Origin: an uncultured Porphyromonadaceae bacterium
GTDB lineage: Bacteria; Bacteroidota; Bacteroidia; Bacteroidales; Muribaculaceae
Direction of reading: 5' to 3'
Length of the DNA: 7,838 bases
Assembly: GCA_900550025.1 (NCBI GenBank)
Contig: URQP01000103.1
Span: 1-7,838, forward strand
This document shows positions 1 through 5,914 of the stretch, in pieces. Within the stretch, counting starts at the first letter, position 1, and each line of letters opens with the position of its first letter. The position numbers and the translations under genes are program-made. The notes under the pieces are model-generated. The model did no database searches. It saw only the letters and a program-made list of their open reading frames with translations, and was not told where the DNA came from.

Positions 1-579
1 CGAGCTTAGCCCCGTGCCGGCCGCCGGTGAATACGGCTGTATGGTATATCCTTTATAAAGATAGTTCTTTTTATACAATTGCTGCAGCAGCCACCACACG
101 GATTCTATGTAGCGGTTGTCGTAGGTGATATATGGGTTTTTCATATCTACCCAGTAGCCCATCTTGTGGGTAAGGTCTTCCCACTCTTTGGTGTATTTCA
201 TCACCTCGCGGCGGCAAGCTGAATTATACTCGTCGACCGATATTTTTTTACCGATGTCCTCTTTCGTTATGCCGAGCGATTTCTCTACACCGAGCTCTAC
301 CGGCAGTCCGTGTGTGTCCCAACCGGCCTTGCGCATCACACGGAAGCCTTTCATCGTCTTGTAGCGGCAGAAAATGTCCTTTATCGTGCGTGCCATCACA
401 TGGTGTATGCCAGGCATTCCGTTGGCCGAGGGCGGTCCTTCATAGAACACGAAGGACGGACACCCTTCACGTTCCTTGATGCTTTCTGCAAACACGTTTT
501 CGGCATCCCATTCGGCAAGTACTTCCTTGTTGATGTCCGACAAGTTGAAACTGTTATATTCTTTAAATTTATTTTTCAT
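1..579 (-). CDS. ileS: Isoleucyl-tRNA synthetase, type 2 (eukaryote-like), N-terminal 193 residues only
   Basis: Attaches isoleucine to tRNA-Ile in the cytoplasm. Only the start of the gene is here; it runs off the left edge without a stop, and the full enzyme would be roughly 1,000 residues or more. The reading frame opens at ATG 579-577 and is unbroken for 193 codons. The class I catalytic fold is clear: GPPSANGMP (48-56) leads into the signature, then RTIKD, then GWDTHGLPVE (86-95), which is the IleRS form, not ValRS or LeuRS. The signature reads G-I-H-H at residues 57-60 (bases 400-411), where class I enzymes normally have HxGH. From family knowledge, the wording around it matches Bacteroidota IleRS2 enzymes. 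The gene follows the secreted-protein gene by about 90 bases and has its own promoter, so it is probably a separate transcription unit. Confidence 0.96.
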   Translation of the reverse strand, partial: MKNKFKEYNSFNLSDINKEVLAEWDAENVFAESIKEREGCPSFVFYEGPPSANGMPGIHHVMARTIKDIFCRYKTMKGFRVMRKAGWDTHGLPVELGVEKSLGITKEDIGKKISVDEYNSACRREVMKYTKEWEDLTHKMGYWVDMKNPYITYDNRYIESVWWLLQQLYKKNYLYKGYTIQPYSPAAGTGLSS

Positions 580-608
580 CAAAGTAAACCTGTTACAAAA
601 TTTTTCCG

Positions 609-639
609 CAAAGTTACACCTTTTTTCTATTCAATGAAA
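609..639 (-). promoter_or_regulatory. Bacteroidota-type promoter of ileS
   Basis: On the minus strand a -7 box TAACTTTG (609-616) is preceded, after 19 bases, by TTTC (636-639), close to the Bacteroidota consensus TTTG-N19-TAnnTTTG. Transcription would start near base 602 and leave a leader of about 23 bases before the ileS ATG. The site lies in the short gap after the stop of the secreted-protein gene. No clear terminator hairpin is visible in that gap, so read-through from the upstream operon is also possible. Confidence 0.55.
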
Positions 640-669
640 CCTTGCCGTATATTTATATTGTATGTTGTG

Positions 670-1305
670 TCAGTAACGGTATATTTTGCGCAATGCTTTC
701 AGAAACCATATTATCACGCGCGACGATTCCTGTTGCGCTTTAGGGTATTTCTTGTATTGTGCGAGGTTGCTTGAATACGGCTCAAGGTAGCGGTACATCC
801 AGTCGGGGGTGATTTTCTCCACGATTTTCTTGTCGGAGCTTATCACGTAGCACGTTTTCGGAGCCATCTCCGGCTGAACACTCCCCATTATGCCTTCGGC
901 GATGGTCACGAACAGTCCGCCGTCATCGTCCTTGTCGAGCATCACTATTATCTTGTCTTTTTCCAGACGGTAGGCGCGGGCATAGCCTTCTCCCAAAAAC
1001 ACGCCGTCGCAGCGCAAATCCTTGCAGTTCACATAAAGCGAATCTTCGTAGATGAGGTATCTTACTTTGTCGGCAAGGAACTTGTCTATGGAGTCGTTGC
1101 CTGATTTCAACCTGAAGTCGGCCCCTCCTTTCCAATATTTCTCCGATTCTCCGCGCCGCTCGAATGTCAGTTTCAGGCTGTCGGGCTTCAATGGAGTGAA
1201 ATTGCGGCTTATGTATTGGTCATAGTCCGTGCAATACCAGTTTTTTGCAAAAGCAGGTATCGTGGCTACTAATGACAATATGATGGCTAAAATCCTTGTT
1301 TTCAT
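670..1305 (-). CDS. Small secreted protein of unknown function
   Basis: I do not recognise this 211-residue protein with confidence. It begins with a clear Sec signal peptide: MKTR, a hydrophobic core ILAIILSLVATIP, then AFA with likely cleavage after residue 20. There is no lipobox cysteine at the cleavage site, so a soluble periplasmic (or exported) protein is expected. The mature part is mixed, rich in K, D and Y, with cysteines at 25, 94, 99 and 152 and an acidic run DKDDDGG (124-130). No further membrane segment is convincing; the end is basic (ALRKIYRY). The ATG at 1305-1303 was chosen because it opens the signal peptide and lies 2 bases after the ddl stop. A longer frame from a GTG at 1470 would run through ddl in another frame and is unlikely. 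The tight spacing implies co-expression and probably translational coupling with ddl. Confidence 0.8.
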   Translation of the reverse strand: MKTRILAIILSLVATIPAFAKNWYCTDYDQYISRNFTPLKPDSLKLTFERRGESEKYWKGGADFRLKSGNDSIDKFLADKVRYLIYEDSLYVNCKDLRCDGVFLGEGYARAYRLEKDKIIVMLDKDDDGGLFVTIAEGIMGSVQPEMAPKTCYVISSDKKIVEKITPDWMYRYLEPYSSNLAQYKKYPKAQQESSRVIIWFLKALRKIYRY

Positions 1306-1307
1306 TA

Positions 1308-2492
1308 TTATTTTGTTTTGGTGCCGAACTTCGTGCCGCCTTTGCCTGTGAGGTTGAAAATATTGTGGTCGAAGTTGGTGGTTTTCAGTCCTTGTTCGCG
1401 CTTGCGCTTGAGCGCTAATGCAACGAGCTCGTCCATCAGTTTGTCGAAACTTGTTCCGGTCGCTTCCCACAGATAGAATGAAAGCGAGCCGGGGATTGTG
1501 TTGATTTCGTTCACATACACGTCGTTGGTGTTAGCGTCGACCATAAAGTCCACGCGGCTTACGCCGTGGCACGACAATACACGGAATGTCTCTCCGGCAA
1601 GATGGCGTATGCGGTCGGTGATTTCTTGCGGAAGGTCGGCCGGTATGCGTTTTTGTGAGGCCTGCATTCCGCGCTCTGTCTTCGTCCCTCCCATATATTT
1701 GTCCTCGTAGGTGAGGAAATCTCCGCTCTTGATAGGCTCTTCAAGAATGGAAGTGCGGTAGTCGTCGCAATCGCCGAGTACGGAGCAGTTGATTTCTTTA
1801 AGGTTTTCCACCATATCTTCCACTATTATCCGTGTGGAATATTTTTCGGCGTTGTCGATGCTTTCCACCAATTCATCACGGTTGGCGGCGCGGCTTATTC
1901 CTACGCTTGAACCGAGGTTTGCCGGCTTGACAATCACCGGATAGCCGATTTCCTTTTCCACTTTGTCGATTAGCGATTCTTTCTGCCGGTACCATTGCTT
2001 GTCGGTGAACCATACATAGTCCACTACCGGAATGCCGCATTCTTTCAGAATCATCTTCATCGTTATTTTGTCCATACCGTTTGCCGATGACACGGTGTTG
2101 CATCCCGCGTATGGTATGCCGATTGTCTCAAGCACGCCCTCGAAGATGCCGTCTTCGCCGTTTGTCCCGTGCAATACCGGGATTACTACGTCAATCGTGG
2201 CATAAACGTTTGAGCCGAACAGTTTGGTCTTTGCTTTGTAAAGGTTGAAATCACCGAATTCCGGGCGCATGAACACTTCTTCGCATTTGCCGGTAAGTGC
2301 TTTCATGTCGCGGTAGTTGGCAACGTCGAAAAGCGCGTCGCCTGTGTACCATCTGCCTTGTTTTGATATATATACAGGGATTACGTTGTATTTATCCCTG
2401 TCCATTGCGTGCATTGCCTGAGATGCCGAAATTACGGAAATCTCGTGTTCTACCGAGCGTCCTCCGAAGAAGACTGCAACATTCGTTTTCAT
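1308..2492 (-). CDS. ddl: D-alanine--D-alanine ligase, extended form
   Basis: ATP-grasp enzyme joining two D-alanines to give the D-Ala-D-Ala end of peptidoglycan precursors (cytoplasm). Visible motifs in order: FFGGRSVEHEIS with the substrate-binding acidic/His triplet E15-H16-E17; HGTNGEDG (108-115); the ATP-binding stretch VIVKPANLGSSVGIS (186-200, K189); the omega-loop TYEDKYMGG (261-269) with K265-Y266; GVSRVDFM (310-317); and NEINTIPGS (328-336). The Lys-Tyr pair in the omega loop is what D-Ala-D-Ala ligases have, so a VanA-type D-Ala-D-Lac enzyme is unlikely. At 394 residues it is longer than common Ddl proteins (about 305-370), partly from a basic, Gly/Lys/Thr-rich tail after residue 364. 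The wording around LKEINCSVLGD (231-241) and YEDKYMGG reminds me of clostridial proteins (memory, not a search). It lies 32 bases after the Mur ligase and 2 before the secreted-protein gene. Confidence 0.95.
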   Translation of the reverse strand: MKTNVAVFFGGRSVEHEISVISASQAMHAMDRDKYNVIPVYISKQGRWYTGDALFDVANYRDMKALTGKCEEVFMRPEFGDFNLYKAKTKLFGSNVYATIDVVIPVLHGTNGEDGIFEGVLETIGIPYAGCNTVSSANGMDKITMKMILKECGIPVVDYVWFTDKQWYRQKESLIDKVEKEIGYPVIVKPANLGSSVGISRAANRDELVESIDNAEKYSTRIIVEDMVENLKEINCSVLGDCDDYRTSILEEPIKSGDFLTYEDKYMGGTKTERGMQASQKRIPADLPQEITDRIRHLAGETFRVLSCHGVSRVDFMVDANTNDVYVNEINTIPGSLSFYLWEATGTSFDKLMDELVALALKRKREQGLKTTNFDHNIFNLTGKGGTKFGTKTK

Positions 2493-2524
2493 TGTAGTGT
2501 TATAATAGTTTTTATTTTGTCATT

Positions 2525-4105
2525 CTATTTAAATGTATCGGGAAGGTCGTTTTCGTAAAGCACGGTGTCGCCTTGCCGTAATATCGTGCCAAGCACTTTT
2601 TGTGCTTCGGCAAAGGAGTCTACGATATGTAGGTTGGACTCATTGAATTTCTTGCCGCGGATTCCTGCTACGATGGCCTCGCGGTTGTAGTGTCCTACTA
2701 TGATGGCCACATCGCAAGCCGTGGCAATGTGTTCGCCGAATGTCCGGTTATACTCTCCCTGTTTGCTTCCGAGTTCTATCATTCCGGGGGTCACGACAAT
2801 ACGTTTTCCTCCCGTCATACGCGAAAGCACGTCCAATGCCATGCGTGAGCCGTCGGGGTTGGAGTTGAAAGCGTCGTCGATTATGGTCACTCCGCCCGGT
2901 GTGCGTTTCATGTTCAGGCGGTGTTCTACCTGTTCGATTTTGCTGACGGCATAGCGTATTTTCTCGTCGCTGACGCCAAGCTCAATGGCTACGATAACGG
3001 CACCCATAAGGTTGGAGATGTTGCATTCACCCACGAGCTTCGTTTCTAATTGCAGCGTCTTTCCGTTGCCTTCTATCGTGAATTTTGTGCCGTGTGCGCT
3101 ATATTCTATGTCTGTGGCCTTGTAATCGGCATTGGCGGTGCGTTTTACGGCATAACGCAGTGTCTTCACATTGTCGGTCTTGCGGTTCGCCACGTACTCG
3201 AAATCGTCGTTAAGCACGGCGAGCCCGTCGGATGGCAGAGCGTCGGCAAGCTCGAATTTTGTGCGTTGCACGTTCTCGATTGTCTTGAACGATTCAAGGT
3301 GCTGTTCGCCCACGGCTGTTATTATTCCGATTTGCGGATGCACTATGTCGCATATCTCTTTTATGTCGCCCGTTTGTTTCGCTCCCATCTCCACGATGAA
3401 CACGTTGTTGTACGGCTTCAGTTGCTCGCGCACGGTGCGCACAACTCCCATCGGCGTGTTGAAGCTTCCGGGAGTCATCAGCACGTCGAACTGCTCGCTG
3501 AGTATGCGGTAGAGGTAATGCTTCGTGCTTGTCTTGCCATAGCTGCCTGTTATGCCTATTATTTTCATATCGGGCATTTGGGCGAGTATGCGTTTTGCGT
3601 CGTCGACATACATTTTGTTGATTGCCGCTTCGACCGGGTGCATCATCCAGTTGGAGAACAGCAGCATCATCCACGACAGCACGGCCAGCAGCAACAATGC
3701 CACCGGTATCGCCGTATAGGCGTATCCTGCCCCGCAGTATGCGCCTAAGCAGAAGATTACGGAGGTGACAACCATCGTAATCAGCAGTCGCCAAGCGCGC
3801 TTTGTCATCACCAGCGGCTTCTTGTATTTCTTTCGGAGGAGTGTTGTCAAGTCGAATGTCACTATGGCTAAGGCAATCAATGCCGCTATGTATGAATGCC
3901 AGAAAGCTGTAATCAACAATGCGGCAAAATCGGTAAGTCTTCCTGCCCTGTAGGATTCTTGGTTGCCGCGCCACCAGCGCAGGTAGCGGTCGTTGCGGTA
4001 GGAGTTCTGTTGCATCATCTGTATGTCGGCGCGGTAGCGCATTATCAGATAAATTGCGGTGACTACCGTCAGCAGCAGGATTGATATGGCATATATATTC
4101 AGCAT
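2525..4105 (-). CDS. murF: Membrane-anchored MurF-like Mur ligase
   Basis: Mur-family ATP-dependent ligase, most like MurF, which adds D-Ala-D-Ala to UDP-MurNAc-tripeptide. Catalytic part (about 180-526): P-loop GITGSYGKTST (184-194, K191); VEMGAKQTGDI (238-248); AVGEQHLE (264-271) with H269; K283 in QRTKFELA, the likely position of the carbamylated lysine; LNDD (298-301); and DDAFNSNPDGS (410-420), the MurF hallmark corresponding to DDxYNANP. A C-terminal ligase domain with GMIELG (441-446) follows. The first 160 residues are unusual: instead of MurF's cytoplasmic UDP-substrate domain there are about four hydrophobic segments (near 3-22, 60-85, 105-127 and 131-152) with basic loops. The enzyme is therefore tied to the inner membrane and may recognise a different or lipid-linked acceptor. 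It is 526 residues against about 450 for ordinary MurF. Its ATG is 3 bases after the hydrolase stop. Confidence 0.85.
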   Translation of the reverse strand: MLNIYAISILLLTVVTAIYLIMRYRADIQMMQQNSYRNDRYLRWWRGNQESYRAGRLTDFAALLITAFWHSYIAALIALAIVTFDLTTLLRKKYKKPLVMTKRAWRLLITMVVTSVIFCLGAYCGAGYAYTAIPVALLLLAVLSWMMLLFSNWMMHPVEAAINKMYVDDAKRILAQMPDMKIIGITGSYGKTSTKHYLYRILSEQFDVLMTPGSFNTPMGVVRTVREQLKPYNNVFIVEMGAKQTGDIKEICDIVHPQIGIITAVGEQHLESFKTIENVQRTKFELADALPSDGLAVLNDDFEYVANRKTDNVKTLRYAVKRTANADYKATDIEYSAHGTKFTIEGNGKTLQLETKLVGECNISNLMGAVIVAIELGVSDEKIRYAVSKIEQVEHRLNMKRTPGGVTIIDDAFNSNPDGSRMALDVLSRMTGGKRIVVTPGMIELGSKQGEYNRTFGEHIATACDVAIIVGHYNREAIVAGIRGKKFNESNLHIVDSFAEAQKVLGTILRQGDTVLYENDLPDTFK

Positions 4106-4108
4106 ATT

Positions 4109-4885
4109 CTATACGGTTTGTTTGTCTTTCTCTAAAAAACTGTTGATTACAGCCCGGAATTGATATGGGTTTTCCAAGAAACTGTAGTGCCCTACACCCG
4201 GAAACTCCACCAACCCGGCATCCGGGATAAGTCGTTCCATCTTTTTTGCGTCGGCTATTGGGGTTGCTGTGTCGGCCGTTCCCCATACGAGCAGGGTGGG
4301 GCATTTTATCGAGGGCATGGCGTAGCGCAAATCCTCGTTGACTACGCGGCTCATGATTTGCCGCATTTTTGCGGACGCTTGGCTGTAGTCGCTTGACCCT
4401 ACTTTTTTTCTGTACTGGTTGAGCAGTCGCTCCGCCTTTTCTTTGCCGAAGAGTAGCGGCAATGTGTGGCGCACGGCTTTGTAAAAATAGACCTTGCAAT
4501 AATATGCAAGGGTGCGGCGGGGCTTTATTCCCGCGGCATCCACCAATATTAGTTTGTGCGTCTTGTTGCGCGAGGCGAGCAAAATGCCTACACGTCCGCC
4601 GAACGAATGACCGAGCAGTATGGGATTATCTATTTTTTCGGCTTTGAAGAATTCTTCCATCAGGCGGGTGTATTCTTCCATTCCCCACACTTTTTCAGGC
4701 TCTGTGCTTTTCCCGAAACCCGGGAAGTCGACGTTGTAGACCTTGAACGATGGTGTGAGGAATTGCTCGATGCTGGCGAGCGTGGTGTGGTTGCAGCCCC
4801 AGCCGTGCATCAGCACAACTGGCTTGCCTTCGCCTTCAACCGTGTAGTTGAAGCTCACGCCGCATATATTTAACTGCTTCTCCAT
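4109..4885 (-). CDS. Alpha/beta hydrolase, first gene of the Mur ligase operon
   Basis: A 258-residue alpha/beta-hydrolase-fold protein without signal peptide or membrane segment, so cytoplasmic. Motifs: HGWG (27-30) for the oxyanion hole, DFPGFGKS (53-60), nucleophile elbow GHSFGG (92-97) with Ser94, GTAD (202-205) with the acid Asp205, and GVGH (230-233) with the base His233. The triad is complete, so an active esterase, lipase or peptidase-like enzyme is expected; the substrate cannot be read from the sequence. The insertion between about 120 and 185 (KPRRTLAYYCKVYFYKAVRH...) forms the cap and is basic and aromatic. ATG 4885 was chosen over an upstream TTG at 4909 because that TTG overlaps the -7 promoter box and would precede the predicted transcription start. 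The gap of only 3 bases to the membrane Mur ligase implies a shared pathway. Confidence 0.88.
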   Translation of the reverse strand: MEKQLNICGVSFNYTVEGEGKPVVLMHGWGCNHTTLASIEQFLTPSFKVYNVDFPGFGKSTEPEKVWGMEEYTRLMEEFFKAEKIDNPILLGHSFGGRVGILLASRNKTHKLILVDAAGIKPRRTLAYYCKVYFYKAVRHTLPLLFGKEKAERLLNQYRKKVGSSDYSQASAKMRQIMSRVVNEDLRYAMPSIKCPTLLVWGTADTATPIADAKKMERLIPDAGLVEFPGVGHYSFLENPYQFRAVINSFLEKDKQTV

Positions 4886-4906
4886 TGTTGTTCGCTTAAC
4901 GACACG

Positions 4907-4937
4907 CAAAGATAGTATCTTTGTCCCGCAATAGAAA
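4907..4937 (-). promoter_or_regulatory. Promoter of the hydrolase-Mur ligase-ddl operon, with a palindromic -7 region
   Basis: On the minus strand TTTC (4934-4937), 19 bases, then TATCTTTG (4907-4914) fit the Bacteroidota promoter consensus. The start would be near 4900, about 15 bases before the hydrolase ATG. The -7 box is half of a perfect 17-base palindrome, CAAAGATAGTATCTTTG (4907-4923), so the plus strand carries the same TATCTTTG box at 4916-4923. No rightward gene follows; such a transcript would be antisense to the four-helix gene. Confidence 0.6.
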
Positions 4938-4939
4938 AT

Positions 4940-5263
4940 TTATTTGTATGCTTCCCGGCTGTTCGCCTTCCGGTATGCTATGCGTGCCCTGCTCATCTGT
5001 TCTTTAATTCCTCCGTTTTCTACGAAGTCGCGTTGCAGCCTGTCGAGCAATTTCCTGAGGAATACGTCTTCTTGATGGATAAGTGTGATGGCAATATTCT
5101 GTTTTCCGCTTCGTGCCGCTTGTATCATCTGATCGATAGTCCGGTCGCCTTTTTCTAAAAACTTGTGGGCGAAATAATAGGTAATATCATAGATGCATTC
5201 TGATTTCTGGTATGCTACAAGGCTGCGGTAATTACCTTTTTGCTTCAGGAAAGTGTCTGCCAT
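4940..5263 (-). CDS. Four-helix-bundle suffix protein, probably internally deleted
   Basis: The first 57 residues (NYRSLVAYQKSECIYDITYYFAHKF, then DRTIDQMIQAARSGKQNI) match the start of the Bacteroidota four-helix-bundle family related to the 23S rRNA intervening-sequence (S23) proteins. The last 50 residues (AITLIHQEDVFLRKLLDRL, then the GGIKEQMSRARIAYRK stretch) match the end of the 'suffix' domain found in the same proteins. Normal members, as I remember them, are about 180-220 residues with a VEG...TSRETEIKL-type middle; here the two ends are joined in frame at about residues 55-58 (bases 5088-5101), giving 107 residues. The frame is open and the ATG at 5263 follows a weak -7-like TATCTTTA at 5299-5306, so a short protein may still be made. 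Function of the family is unknown; a full helical bundle cannot form in the usual way. Confidence 0.7.
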   Translation of the reverse strand: MADTFLKQKGNYRSLVAYQKSECIYDITYYFAHKFLEKGDRTIDQMIQAARSGKQNIAITLIHQEDVFLRKLLDRLQRDFVENGGIKEQMSRARIAYRKANSREAYK

Positions 5264-5314
5264 AAGTCGTATACGTCTAATTTGTCGAATTATCGTTGTA
5301 AAGATATGAAATTA

Positions 5315-5536
5315 TTATAGTTCATAAAAATTTGAGAGTGTGAAGTCGTCAAACATTGCGGCCATACCATTATGTGCATGATGACGTAAAGCCACGTATA
5401 TTTCTTGCCCATTATAAGCACTTAAGTCAATCTCAAAATACTCCCATTCGCCATTGTAATAAGATAGTTCTGTACGTTTCATTATTGTTTCGAAATAAAC
5501 TGTGGATGTGTTGCTGGTTGTGCTGTGGCGACAATT
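5315..5536 (-). pseudogene. C-terminal remnant of a choice-of-anchor-J / cleaved-adhesin surface protein
   Basis: Reading leftwards from a stop at 5537-5539, the frame gives NCRHSTTSNTSTVYFETIMK, then ELSYYNGEWEYFEIDLSAYN, then GQEIYVALRHHAHNGMAAMF, then DDFTLSNFYEL and a TAA at 5315-5317. The pattern 'STT...ET...W....DLSAY.GQ..YVA.RH......FDDF' is the hallmark of the last strands of choice-of-anchor-J (cleaved adhesin) domains in secreted Bacteroidota proteins. It has no signal peptide, no N-terminal half and only an internal ATG (5480-5482, 55 codons). I take it as the broken tail of a surface protein whose front was lost. The similarity starts almost exactly where the intergenic repeat at 5528-5577 begins. 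Confidence 0.65.
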
Positions 5537-5577
5537 TTAGGCGGGCTTGATTGTTTTTCACTCGGCTTGCAGTATCT
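5528..5577 (+). repeat. Diverged left copy of an intergenic promoter-like repeat, cut by the IS
   Basis: Bases 5528-5580 align without gaps to 7105-7157 (by eye 37 of 53 identical), sharing GACAATTT, TTGATTGTT, CACTCG, TTGC and TATCTT. The right copy ends in the intact -7 box TATCTTTG of purB. The left copy breaks off after TATCTT, where the proposed IS end lies. The rest of the gap from here to 5914 holds no recognisable gene; it is the end of the IS with its hairpins. Confidence 0.55.
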
Positions 5578-5660
5578 TCTATGTTGTTTTGCAAGTTTTT
5601 GCAGTCTTTTTTATTGTTAAGAAAATCTAAAGAGATTGTAGTTCGTTGATTGTCAGCGTT

Positions 5661-5752
5661 ATGCCGGACCATGAAAAACACGCGGGGGATCGCCATTCGG
5701 CAAGGGGGCGGCAAGCCCCCGACGAGTTCGGGGACGGACATATAACCGGCAT
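5661..5752 (-). other. GC-rich hairpin region in the IS tail
   Basis: ATGCCGG (5661-5667) and CCGGCAT (5746-5752) form a 7-base closing stem. Inside are two competing hairpins: GGGGGC/GCCCCC (5704-5709 with 5715-5720) and CCCCGA/TCGGGG (5717-5722 with 5728-5733). They share bases 5717-5720, so only one can form at a time. There is no run of T after them, so they do not look like a simple terminator. The segment may be a second folded domain of the element's noncoding RNA. Open frames across it are short and have no recognisable domain. Confidence 0.45.
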
Positions 5753-5786
5753 TCTTCTATCAGTCGCCCGCGGTTGGACGACATTA

Positions 5787-5885
5787 TGCTTTTTCAGGCG
5801 GCTAAAACATGGACGCAACAAACTTTAGAAAGGGCGGGAATTCCGCTCAGATACTGCACAGGAGCCGTCCACGCCTGAAAAAGCA
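5787..5885 (-). ncRNA. Candidate bridge-RNA guide loop of the IS110/IS1111 element
   Basis: A perfect 14-base inverted repeat (5787-5800 with 5872-5885) continues, after a 9-base bulge, into TGGACG/CGTCCA (5810-5815 with 5866-5871). The centre is capped by GCGG/CCGC (5834-5837 with 5843-5846). This leaves an internal loop with two open sides, 5816-5833 and 5847-5865. Bridge RNAs of IS110-family elements are built this way: a stem, an internal loop whose two sides pair with DNA, and a cap; in the IS1111 group they lie downstream of the transposase, as here. One side reads TGCAGTATCT on the minus strand (5849-5858), equal to the flank at 5568-5577. The other carries GCAACAAAC (5815-5823), equal to the flank at 7061-7069. 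Matches this short can arise by chance; the ends of the RNA are unknown. Confidence 0.45.
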
Positions 5886-5914
5886 GCCGTTGCCAGTATG
5901 GCATTGCCCGCATG

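Noticed and set aside
1306..1470. GTG-started N-terminal extension of the secreted protein
   Set aside because: It would read through the end of ddl in another frame and bury the signal peptide; the ATG at 1305 opens the signal peptide directly.
3050..3748. Plus-strand frame of 232 codons
   Set aside because: Antisense shadow of the Mur ligase, which has clear catalytic motifs in its own frame.
2525..4105. Cyanophycin synthetase or folylpolyglutamate synthase instead of a MurF-like enzyme
   Set aside because: The DDAFNSNPDGS and GMIELG motifs and the neighbouring ddl favour MurF; no ATP-grasp domain or folate-specific layout is seen.
3294..4499. Minus-strand frame of 401 codons
   Set aside because: It overlaps both the Mur ligase and the hydrolase in another frame, and its Arg/His/Gln-rich text is that of a shadow.
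5704..5733. GC-rich hairpins as a Rho-independent terminator
   Set aside because: No T-run follows on either strand, and two hairpins compete for the same bases.
5433..5741. Minus-strand frame of 102 codons across the left IS end
   Set aside because: It crosses GC-rich hairpins and AT-rich flank, has no recognisable domain, and overlaps the better-supported surface-protein remnant in a different frame.
5627..5821. Minus-strand frame of 64 codons in the IS tail
   Set aside because: The segment is dominated by inverted repeats and fits a noncoding RNA region better; no start context or protein family is recognised.
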